From an uncultured Opitutia bacterium (GTDB lineage: Bacteria > Verrucomicrobiota > Verrucomicrobiia > Opitutales > Coraliomargaritaceae): a stretch of 5,622 bases of DNA. Below, piece by piece: positions 1 through 5,559 of the stretch. The stretch lies in contig CALBPO010000224.1 of assembly GCA_937899295.1 (NCBI GenBank), forward strand, positions 1-5,622, in the 5' to 3' direction. How positions within the stretch are numbered: position 1 is the first letter of the stretch; the number at the start of each line of letters is the position of its first letter. A program made the translations under genes and the position numbers. The notes below the pieces were generated by a model that saw nothing but the letters and a program-made list of their open reading frames with translations, was not told where the DNA came from and made no database searches.

Positions 1-1
1 T

Positions 2-46
2 CCTAATTCGGATACCAAGTTCTTCCGATTCAAAATGGCTGAATAG
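2..46 (+). CDS. Possible C-terminal tail of a protein entering from the left edge
   Basis: Frame 2 is open from the left edge and ends at a TAG at 44-46, giving 14 residues ending in TKFFRFKMAE. The end '-FFR(F/L)K-' resembles the C-termini of many large secreted proteins in Verrucomicrobiota and relatives. That resemblance comes from memory and is weak for so short a piece. No other supporting evidence is visible: 14 codons can be open by chance, and the rest of the gene lies outside the window. If real, the gene converges on the tRNA gene. The product and function cannot be named. Confidence 0.3.
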   Translation, partial: PNSDTKFFRFKMAE

Positions 47-101
47 GGTTAGAGCCTAGCAATCAAAACTGCTTCCAGCCATCATCACGTCTCTGTGAGA
101 A

Positions 102-177
<76 letters not shown>

Positions 178-193
178 TCAAGGGAAGCATCGG

Positions 194-221
194 AAAATGC
201 CTCGGTAGATAGGTGCGTCAA
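194..221 (-). promoter_or_regulatory. Candidate sigma70-type promoter for tRNA-Ala
   Basis: On the minus strand, TTGACG (221-216) matches the -35 consensus at 5 of 6 positions. It is followed after 16 nt by CATTTT (199-194), a poor -10 match at 3 of 6. Transcription would begin about 10 nt before the mature 5' end of the tRNA, leaving a short leader for RNase P to remove. The good -35 and its placement are the reasons for listing it. The weak -10 makes this tentative. Confidence 0.35.
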
Positions 222-321
222 TATTAAAGCTAATTTCATCGAATTAGAGCTGCCCGAAGCGATCACTGCTTGAGTCGTGCAGATCGAACAGTAATTATTA
301 AACATCTAATCCAGTAAGGAC

Positions 322-633
322 GTGCGACAGCGTATCGTTCAGTTTATGATGTTTCCACAAAAGAAGAAAAAGAAGGTCGATTACGAGGCGCTTAACTCGT
401 CACTCATGCGTATCCCTCGCATGGAAGTGGCAGCGGCACGTAGTTTGATTAATATTGGAGTTCGCGAAATCTATGAGCTGAAGGGTCGAGCCCCTGAGAT
501 CTTATTTGAAGAAGCTCGACAGAAGAATGAAGAGATTCCCGTCGACCAGATTCGCTATTTCCGCATGGCCGTGTATTATGCGGAGTGTGAGACACCCGAA
601 GCATCCAAAATGCATCCAAGCGAATGGAACTAG
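322..633 (+). CDS. Small helix-hairpin-helix protein, Cdd1/'pathogenicity locus'-like (about 103 aa)
   Basis: A 103-residue protein with a lysine-rich N-terminus (KKKKK at 14-18), then a helix-hairpin-helix-like unit at about 30-62 (IPRMEVAAARSLINIGVREI, then YELKGRAPEILF). The tail PVDQIRYFRMAVYYAE (about 73-88) matches the 'PVDRCVLYVFRCAVYYA' block of the Cdd1/PF11731 family as I recall it. HhH units usually bind DNA backbone or act as protein contacts; the precise role of this family is not known to me. The usual hairpin glycines (IPGVG) are replaced by IPRME, so DNA binding may be reduced or altered. The start is uncertain. GTG 322 directly follows AAGGA (316-320), too close for a standard Shine-Dalgarno site, and ATG 346 or 349 are alternatives that keep the domain. 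The downstream gene begins 29 nt after the stop, so co-transcription is likely. Confidence 0.8.
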   Translation: MRQRIVQFMMFPQKKKKKVDYEALNSSLMRIPRMEVAAARSLINIGVREIYELKGRAPEILFEEARQKNEEIPVDQIRYFRMAVYYAECETPEASKMHPSEWN

Positions 634-662
634 TTAATGCGCTCTAACACACCTAATTTAAT

Positions 663-1346
663 ATGATCTCTCAAGAAATTGAAATTCCGCGCGAGGTGCC
701 CGTCATGACCTTGAGCCAGACGGTGCTCTTTCCTCAGGCCATGATGCCGCTCTTTATTTTTGAGCCGCGTTACCGCGAGATGCTCAGCACCGTATTGGAA
801 GGAGATCGAATCTTCGCAGTGGCGGCTCTAGATGAACGAGATGAGGATGCTGAGGTATTGGAGACGCCCTACTCCATTGCTGGGGTTGGTGTCGTGCGCG
901 CATGTAAGCAAAACCCAGATGGTACTTCAAATTTAATCCTACAAGGTCTTGCACGGGTTGAGTTGGAAAACTTTGTCTGCGAGGAACCCTACAGGCGCGC
1001 GCGCATCCAACAACTAATGAGCGAGTCCGACGGCAGCGAAGAAACACTCGGCTCGATCCAACCTACTCTACTGGCCTTAGTTCAAATACAAATGCGCCTG
1101 GGTGCTGAGATCCCTCAAGAGGTCTTGCAGTTTCTATCCAATCTCAAAGAGCCGGAGAGCGTGCTCGATCTTGCAATTTATACCCTATGCCCGTCGGGAA
1201 GTTTCAAACAGGACTTACTTGAAACTCGGGGTATTTTGGCCCGCTTTGGCAAGTTTGAACGTTTTTTGCGCTCACAGGTCGATCGTCTGAAACTAGATCG
1301 TCAACTCAAAGGCGGATTAGATGAGGACGGTATTGGCAACAATTAG
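663..1346 (+). CDS. Stand-alone Lon N-terminal (substrate-binding) domain protein
   Basis: A 227-residue protein made only of the Lon protease N-terminal domain (LON_substr_bdg, COG2802-like). Residues 13-40 carry the hallmark strand-loop pattern with TVLFPQAMMPLFIFEPRYR. Residues 74-100 (GVGVVRACKQNPDGTSNLIL, then QGLARVEL) match the second conserved block. A helical C-terminal half (about 130-215) follows. The ATPase and serine/lysine protease domains of Lon are absent, so it cannot itself be an ATP-dependent protease. In Lon this domain recognises substrates, and an adaptor-like role here is inference. It is probably cytoplasmic, with no signal peptide. ATG 663 is preferred over ATG 705 because the conserved EVPVMTL strand begins before the latter. 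No Shine-Dalgarno site precedes it. Its TAG overlaps the stop of the converging gene. Confidence 0.9.
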   Translation: MISQEIEIPREVPVMTLSQTVLFPQAMMPLFIFEPRYREMLSTVLEGDRIFAVAALDERDEDAEVLETPYSIAGVGVVRACKQNPDGTSNLILQGLARVELENFVCEEPYRRARIQQLMSESDGSEETLGSIQPTLLALVQIQMRLGAEIPQEVLQFLSNLKEPESVLDLAIYTLCPSGSFKQDLLETRGILARFGKFERFLRSQVDRLKLDRQLKGGLDEDGIGNN

Positions 1347-2071
1347 CCTTTCGGCTTAGTGAAATAAACGCTGAAGATACCTGGATTGACATCAATGCTG
1401 TTAACCTTGGCCAAGGATTTCGTTTCCCCATTGACTCGTGTCTCGATTTCAAATGCGAAGGGGAAGCCCTCGACTTCTCGGTAGTCACGGTAAAGAGTCT
1501 GGATACTAAGTTCACCGTCTGCACCGAGATGATCCACTCGGACAATATGAGCGGTCTCAAGGTCTAAATAATAACGGCTAGCTTCAGAATCGTATTCGAT
1601 TACTTCCAGCACTAAAACACTGCGCTCATCTAAACTTGTACGCTCAATTAATTCGATTTGGTATTCACGCTTTTGTAGGTGATAGAAAAGTGGACTATCG
1701 AATCTAGCTTGGTAGCGTATTTTGCGACGCGCCTCCTGATCGAGTAAGTCAATCGACACTTCTTGATTGTTTTTTGTTCGTATCCAGCCCTGAGAGCCAT
1801 CGTAGCCAGTAATAATACTATTGGACTCGTTAGAGAGGCGGTAGCGCATGGAATGCGGCCGTTTTTTGCGCATTAGAAAGTCAAAAGTTTGTCCATTTTG
1901 TAAAATAGTACCCTCGACACTGAGTGATGAAAGCGCGTCAGCATCACGGAAACCACCGTAAGCCTTTGTGAAGCGCTGCAAAACACTTTCTAGCGTAAAG
2001 GCGTCTTCCTGCGCAAAGCCATGGATTGGAAGCAAGTATAGCAAACATACTAAAATTAACTTAGCTAGCAT
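1343..2071 (-). CDS. Secreted LolA-fold protein (outer-membrane lipoprotein-sorting-like)
   Basis: A 242-residue exported protein. It has a hydrophobic signal peptide (MLAKLILVCLLYLLPIHGFA, cleavage probably near GFA-QED) without a good lipobox. The mature part has motifs seen in periplasmic LolA/LolB-like 'outer membrane lipoprotein-sorting' proteins (COG2834): AYGG at the first helix, GYDGSQGWI, RYYLDLETAHIVRVD, then YRDYREVEGFPFAFEIETR, and a C-terminal NPGIFSVYFTKP. Such proteins form a half-barrel that binds acyl chains or lipids in the periplasm. Whether this one carries lipoproteins is unproven, and no lolCDE genes are nearby. The start is ATG 2071. A GTG two codons upstream (2077) is an equally readable alternative, and neither has a clear Shine-Dalgarno site. 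The TAA stop overlaps the stop of the converging Lon-domain gene. Confidence 0.82.
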   Translation of the reverse strand: MLAKLILVCLLYLLPIHGFAQEDAFTLESVLQRFTKAYGGFRDADALSSLSVEGTILQNGQTFDFLMRKKRPHSMRYRLSNESNSIITGYDGSQGWIRTKNNQEVSIDLLDQEARRKIRYQARFDSPLFYHLQKREYQIELIERTSLDERSVLVLEVIEYDSEASRYYLDLETAHIVRVDHLGADGELSIQTLYRDYREVEGFPFAFEIETRVNGETKSLAKVNSIDVNPGIFSVYFTKPKG

Positions 2072-2191
2072 ACTCACATTTCGAATGACTGAATGATAAT
2101 AGCAAGCTAATCGTCTGGATCATTACAGATAGGGCTTGATGGGGCGTGCTCTTTTGACCCAGGACAAAACATAGAAGTCACGAAGGAAACA

Positions 2192-2221
2192 TTGTCAGAA
2201 GCATAAAGTTTTGCCAATAAT
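2192..2221 (+). promoter_or_regulatory. Candidate promoter for the MscS-family gene, placing the start codon at the transcript 5' end
   Basis: TTGTCA (2192-2197, 5 of 6 to the -35 consensus) is followed after 18 nt by AATAAT (2216-2221, 5 of 6 to the -10 consensus). Seven nucleotides separate the -10 from ATG 2229, so the predicted transcription start is at or next to the start codon. This would be a leaderless or nearly leaderless message, in keeping with the absence of a Shine-Dalgarno site. It lies in the 157-nt divergent region between the LolA-like gene and this gene. For the minus-strand gene I see only a TATTAT (2101-2096) with no matching -35. Confidence 0.4.
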
Positions 2222-2228
2222 TTGTGAT

Positions 2229-3491
2229 ATGACTCCAGAAATCATAAGTGAATGGCTACAACAGTATAAATTAAATGCAGGTATTGCTGGTGTGCTCGGA
2301 AAGTTAGGGGCTGGTATTTCCCTCTTTATCTTGGTCTTTTTGGCCAATTTTCTATCCAAGCGGTTAATTACCTATGTGATCCATCCGATCATCGGAAAAA
2401 CTTCGGTTCAATGGGATGATCTTTTAATCGAGCATAAGGTGATCGTCCATTTTTCGCATATTGTGCCAGCAGCGATTATCCACTTTTTCGCACCTGCACT
2501 CTTCGCCAATTCGCCCGACATTGTTGAGCTCTTTCAGACACTGGTGAATACCTACTTGGTCGTCATCATTCTCCTCGTAATCAATTGTGTATTAAATTTT
2601 ACACGTGCCGTCTGGGAACGAAGCCCCGTTGGCAAACGATACCCTGCGAAGAGCTTCATTCAGGCAGCGAAGTTAGTGATTAACTTGATCGGTCTGATAT
2701 TCATCCTTTCGGCGATTCTAGGGAAATCTCCTCTCGTGTTCTTCTCTGGTCTCGGGGCGGTGACAGCGATTCTTCTTTTGATTTTTAAGGACGCAATACT
2801 TGGTCTTGTTGCTGGGTTTCAACTGTCGGTTAACAATATGGTCATGGTGGGCGATTGGATCGAGATGCCAGGACGTGGCGCAGACGGCGATGTGATCGAT
2901 GTTTCGCTGACTACGGTTAAAGTTCAGAACTGGGACAAGACGATCACCACGATTCCCACCTACGCACTCATCTCCGACTCATTCAAAAACTGGCGTGGCA
3001 TGAGTGAGGCGGGCCGGCGCCGAATTAAACGTGCTCTGCACCTCTATATGCGAACGATTCAATTTGCCGACGAGGCACTACTCGAACGATGTAAGCGTAT
3101 GCGCCTGTTGCGACCTTATCTCGAATCTAGGCTTGAGGAGATTCAAAAATATAATGAAGGCGTGGGCGAAGAATTCTCTGAGTTGATCAACGGTCGCCGC
3201 TTGACCAATGTAGGCACTTTCCGCGCTTACTGCGTAGCCTATTTGCGTAAGCATCCTAAAGTTCATAAGGATATGACTCTACTCGTGCGGCAACTGTCCC
3301 CAGGCTCCAATGGACTGCCACTGGAAATATATGCTTTTACCAATGACACCGCTTGGGCATCCTACGAAGACATCCAAGGAGACATTTTCGACCACCTATT
3401 ATCTGTACTCCCCGAGTTCGGACTCAGCGCCTACCAATCGCCCAGTGGCGCTGACCTCGAAAAAATAGGCTTTGGGTTAAAGGATAAGTAA
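2229..3491 (+). CDS. MscS-family mechanosensitive channel, YbdG-type (miniconductance)
   Basis: A 420-residue inner-membrane channel closely resembling E. coli YbdG (about 415 aa), which opens under membrane tension and helps cells survive osmotic downshock. Numbering from ATG 2229, hydrophobic segments lie near 27-49, 74-92, 104-125 and 147-166. The pore-lining helix follows at about 170-200 (SGLGAVTAILLLIFKDAILG, then LVAGFQLS). The MscS beta domain contains VGDWIEMPGRGADGDVIDV and LTTVKVQNWDKTITTIPT. The YbdG-specific soluble region follows: GRRRIKRAL, RRLTNVGTFRAY, DMTLLVRQLSPGSNGLPLEI and YAFTNDTAW, ending with QSPSGADLEKIG. The start is uncertain. TTG 2211 extends the frame by 6 codons, but ATG 2229 is preferred because of codon choice and the candidate promoter. 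Neither has a Shine-Dalgarno site. The gene is complete and converges on parB, with 7 nt between the stops. Confidence 0.95.
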   Translation: MTPEIISEWLQQYKLNAGIAGVLGKLGAGISLFILVFLANFLSKRLITYVIHPIIGKTSVQWDDLLIEHKVIVHFSHIVPAAIIHFFAPALFANSPDIVELFQTLVNTYLVVIILLVINCVLNFTRAVWERSPVGKRYPAKSFIQAAKLVINLIGLIFILSAILGKSPLVFFSGLGAVTAILLLIFKDAILGLVAGFQLSVNNMVMVGDWIEMPGRGADGDVIDVSLTTVKVQNWDKTITTIPTYALISDSFKNWRGMSEAGRRRIKRALHLYMRTIQFADEALLERCKRMRLLRPYLESRLEEIQKYNEGVGEEFSELINGRRLTNVGTFRAYCVAYLRKHPKVHKDMTLLVRQLSPGSNGLPLEIYAFTNDTAWASYEDIQGDIFDHLLSVLPEFGLSAYQSPSGADLEKIGFGLKDK

Positions 3492-3498
3492 GCAATGC

Positions 3499-4479
3499 CT
3501 ACTGTAAGCCTAATTTCTCTAGGATGCGATCGAGGTCGTCATTACCAAAATAATCGATTGTGATGCGTCCTTTCTTTGGCGTGTGCTTTAAGGCAACGCG
3601 CGTATTAAAATGATCGCTCATACGTTTTTCAAGATCGCGAATCGCTGTTTGTTCCGCTTCTAGCGGCTTGCCTTTGACCTTTTCGCTCGAACCGCCGCTG
3701 CCCTCTTTGAGCCGGCGAACCTGTGCTTCGGCTTCGCGAACGCTCATGCCTGTTTCAATAATGCGGCGAGCGAGTAACTTGCGGTGTTCGGCGCTTTCGA
3801 GACCAAGGAGAACCTTAGCATGGCCTGTTGAAATGAGTCGACGACTGAGAAAGCCTTGAATTTCGGAACCTAGACTCAGTAAACGCAGTGCGTTCGCCAC
3901 AGTGGCACGACCTTTACCTACGCGCTCGGCAGCAGCCTCTTGTGTCAGGTCGAAATCACGGACGAGACAAGCATAGCCTAGGGCTTCGTCAATGGGGTTT
4001 AGATTCTCGCGCTGTAAATTTTCTATTAGTGCAATTGAGGCCGAAGAGGCATCGCTGGCTTCAATGATTCGTGCTGGAATGCGATTGAGCTTTAGGTGTC
4101 TGAATGCATGCAGGCGACGTTCGCCGGCAATGAGTTCGAATTTTCCATTTTTTTCGCGGACTACGATGGGCTGTAGTAGACCTTCGGACTGGATACTCTT
4201 TGCGAGTTCTTCGACGTGCTCAGGATGGATTTCGCGACGTGGTTGATAAGGATTAGCGACAATGCGCTCAAGCTCGATCTCGCGGAAGCCAGGGGCGTTT
4301 GGCGCAATCGTGCTGACGGTGGCTGGTTTGGCTGTTACCGCCTGCTTCTTTGCGGATGTATTTTTTACGGATGTTGTAGCTTTGGTCACCGCATTGGCAT
4401 CGGCTTTTGGCTTTGAACTATTGGTGCCGGAGATGAGGCCACCTAGTCCGCGGCCGAGTCTAGTTTTAGAATTGGACAT
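3499..4479 (-). CDS. parB: Chromosome-partitioning protein ParB (parS-binding CTPase)
   Basis: A complete 326-residue chromosomal ParB. The N-terminus RLGRGLGGLI (7-16) is the ParA-stimulating motif. An Ala/Lys/Thr-rich linker follows to about 62. The CTP-binding/ParB_N domain has NPYQPRREI (76-84), LLQPIVVR (101-108), AGERR (118-122) and ENLQRENLNPIDEA (153-166). A KorB/HTH parS-reading domain lies at about 175-205 (LTQEAAAERVGKGRATVANA), with TGHAKVLLGL (218-227) after it. The C-terminal dimerisation domain (about 273-326) ends in LDRILEKLGL. By family knowledge it loads at parS as a CTP-dependent clamp and spreads to guide origin segregation and condensin loading. The ATG lies 14 nt after the lysM stop on the same strand, so it is probably co-transcribed with it. 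No parA is adjacent on either side and I see no parS site in the window. Confidence 0.97.
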   Translation of the reverse strand: MSNSKTRLGRGLGGLISGTNSSKPKADANAVTKATTSVKNTSAKKQAVTAKPATVSTIAPNAPGFREIELERIVANPYQPRREIHPEHVEELAKSIQSEGLLQPIVVREKNGKFELIAGERRLHAFRHLKLNRIPARIIEASDASSASIALIENLQRENLNPIDEALGYACLVRDFDLTQEAAAERVGKGRATVANALRLLSLGSEIQGFLSRRLISTGHAKVLLGLESAEHRKLLARRIIETGMSVREAEAQVRRLKEGSGGSSEKVKGKPLEAEQTAIRDLEKRMSDHFNTRVALKHTPKKGRITIDYFGNDDLDRILEKLGLQ

Positions 4480-4493
4480 ATTTAAGGTAACTT

Positions 4494-5099
4494 CTATTGA
4501 GAAATGGGGATGAAGATAGTTTCTCCCACCTGAAGGTCTTTCGACGGGTTAACGATCTTATTGGCATTTTGAATGTGCTTGATTGTCGAGCCGTGATCGC
4601 GAGCGATTTTGCTGAGTGTATCACCTGAGCGTACGACATAAGTCTTACCAGTCTTAGGGAAATCGTCTGAGAAATGTGGAGGCGTCGAGACTTGAGGCTG
4701 ATTGTAGGCGGCCTTGGCGATGGAGTTGATAGCAGATTGGGTTTCTTTAGCCAATACGCTGATTTGACGGTTGAGCTCGGCGAGGATCTGCTGTTTTTGT
4801 TGCGTATCGGCTAAGCCATACTCGCGGCGTAAGGTTTCAATGGCTACTGAAAGATTAGAAATTTGTGCATTGGTAGCGCTCTTAGAACTTGCGGCTGCCA
4901 CTTGAGCACGAATACGGGCATTTTCACGGCGCAGCTCTTCGATTTCAAGGCGCATCGTTTTGAGGCTCTGCCCGAGTAGATTGACGTCTTGGCTTAGATT
5001 GGCCACGGTGAGACGAAGACTATCCTGAGCAGCAACAGGACTGATGAGCAGGAAGACACTGGTAAAGTTGAGAAGCGCCCTGAAGAAAAACTTGGTCAT
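4494..5099 (-). CDS. Exported coiled-coil protein with C-terminal LysM domain
   Basis: A 201-residue protein counted from ATG 5099. It has a signal peptide MTKFFFRALLNFTSVFLLIS followed by PVAA, with cleavage likely just before QD. A long heptad-like helical region (about 27-130) includes LRLEIEELRRENARIRAQ-type and LRREYG/LAELNRQISVLAKE stretches, predicting a coiled coil. A short Pro-rich linker leads to one LysM domain (about 152-200: YVVRSGDTLSKIARDHGSTI, then LQVGETIFIPIS). LysM binds N-acetylglucosamine-containing glycans, so the protein likely sits in the periplasm on peptidoglycan, perhaps oligomerised. There is no catalytic domain. The frame extends upstream to a TTG at 5135, but that TTG is part of a perfect -35 hexamer and would give a poor signal peptide, so ATG 5099 is preferred. 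It is the first gene of the unit with parB. Confidence 0.88.
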   Translation of the reverse strand: MTKFFFRALLNFTSVFLLISPVAAQDSLRLTVANLSQDVNLLGQSLKTMRLEIEELRRENARIRAQVAAASSKSATNAQISNLSVAIETLRREYGLADTQQKQQILAELNRQISVLAKETQSAINSIAKAAYNQPQVSTPPHFSDDFPKTGKTYVVRSGDTLSKIARDHGSTIKHIQNANKIVNPSKDLQVGETIFIPISQ

Positions 5100-5106
5100 G
5101 TTAAAT

Positions 5107-5135
5107 AAGATTTTCGGCACAGCTTGAAATGTCAA
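5107..5135 (-). promoter_or_regulatory. Candidate promoter for the lysM-parB operon
   Basis: On the minus strand, TTGACA (5135-5130) is a perfect -35 hexamer. After 17 nt comes AATCTT (5112-5107), a weak -10 at 3 of 6. Seven nucleotides separate it from ATG 5099, so the predicted transcript would start at or beside the start codon. No Shine-Dalgarno site is present, consistent with a leaderless start. The weak -10 keeps confidence modest. Confidence 0.4.
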
Positions 5136-5144
5136 AGAAAAGAG

Positions 5145-5171
5145 TTGGTGAATGAACGTATTGTCTATGAT
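5145..5171 (+). promoter_or_regulatory. Weak candidate promoter for lgt
   Basis: TATGAT (5166-5171) matches the -10 consensus at 5 of 6. The best upstream hexamer, TTGGTG (5145-5150), is only a partial -35 match, and its 15-nt spacer is short. If used, transcription would start at about 5178, just before ATG 5182 and downstream of ATG 5152, which would favour the shorter Lgt start. It lies beside the opposing lysM promoter. Confidence 0.22.
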
Positions 5172-5181
5172 CTGTAATAAA

Positions 5182-5559
5182 ATGTTTCAACAAAATCACT
5201 ACTGGGTGCATGATTTGAGCCCTTTACTGTTTCGCTTCCCAGAGAATCCCCTCGGACTGGACGGAATTCGTTATTACGGGCTGGCCTACTTGCTTGGCTT
5301 CCTTGGGGCTTGGCTCCTGCTCAAGCTGTATAACAACGAGGGCAAGTTTGCCATAGATGCGGATGCTCGGTCGACCTTGATGACGGCGATCATCATTGGT
5401 GTATTGGCAGGTGGACGTCTTGGTTATATGCTACTTTACGACCTAGAGGCCTTTTTGGCTAATCCCCTACTTGTCTTCCGCGTCGATCAAGGTGGCATGG
5501 CAAGCCATGGTGGCTTTGTGGGCGCCATTGATCTCAATGCCGGGTTCGAGGACGGTTGA
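5182..5559 (+). CDS. lgt: Truncated prolipoprotein diacylglyceryl transferase (N-terminal part only)
   Basis: Lgt is an inner-membrane enzyme that transfers diacylglycerol from phosphatidylglycerol to the lipobox cysteine of prolipoproteins. The visible part follows Lgt closely: DLSPLLFRF, then IRYYGLAYLLGFLGAWLLL (first membrane helix region), GVLAGGRLGYMLLY, LANPLLVFRV and GGMASHGG with the conserved His-Gly-Gly. Similarity ends at codon GCC 5524-5526. The next ten codons (IDLNAGFEDG) and the TGA at 5557-5559 come from unrelated sequence that reads as moeA on the other strand. The essential GR-GNF-NGE signature and more than half of the usual roughly 260-300 residues are missing, so this copy cannot be functional as shown. 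ATG 5182 fits the family N-terminus. ATG 5152 in the same frame would add 10 residues. Confidence 0.88.
   Translation: MFQQNHYWVHDLSPLLFRFPENPLGLDGIRYYGLAYLLGFLGAWLLLKLYNNEGKFAIDADARSTLMTAIIIGVLAGGRLGYMLLYDLEAFLANPLLVFRVDQGGMASHGGFVGAIDLNAGFEDG
5521..5526. other. Breakpoint between lgt and inverted moeA at a GGCGCC palindrome
   Basis: Lgt similarity (plus strand) ends and MoeA similarity (minus strand) begins within this 6-bp perfect palindrome. Because GGCGCC reads the same on both strands, it can serve as microhomology for joining two sequences in inverted orientation. This is typical of amplification chimeras and of short-overlap misjoins. A genuine inversion or deletion end point cannot be excluded from sequence alone. 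Confidence 0.65.

Noticed and set aside
92..100. TCTC-GAGA inverted repeat downstream of tRNA-Ala
   Set aside because: Four base pairs with a tiny loop and no T-tract are too weak to call a terminator.
784..1047. Minus-strand 87-codon open frame within the Lon-domain gene
   Set aside because: It is Arg/Cys/His-rich, has no recognisable domain, and lies fully antisense to a well-supported gene.
1345..1356. Hairpin AGCC-TTTC-GGCT as an intrinsic terminator for the two converging genes
   Set aside because: The stem has only 4 bp and no U-tract follows on either strand, so it is not a convincing intrinsic terminator.
3498..3511. Imperfect inverted repeat GCCTAC-T-GTAAGC between mscS and parB
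   Set aside because: The one-base loop is impossible for a hairpin, there is a mismatch, and no T-run follows, so it does not qualify as a terminator or operator.
3992..4513. Plus-strand open frames of 66-84 codons inside parB
   Set aside because: They are antisense to a clear, full-length ParB, have odd composition (Ser/Arg/Cys-rich) and match no family known to me.
5100..5135. N-terminal extension of the LysM protein from TTG 5135
   Set aside because: The TTG belongs to a perfect -35 hexamer, the extension has no Shine-Dalgarno site, and the signal peptide begins naturally at ATG 5099.
5176..5195. TGTTTCAACAAAATCA, resembling the start of a parS site (TGTTTCACGTGAAACA)
   Set aside because: Only the first seven bases fit. 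The palindromic centre CACGTG and the right arm are absent, and the stretch lies inside the lgt reading frame.
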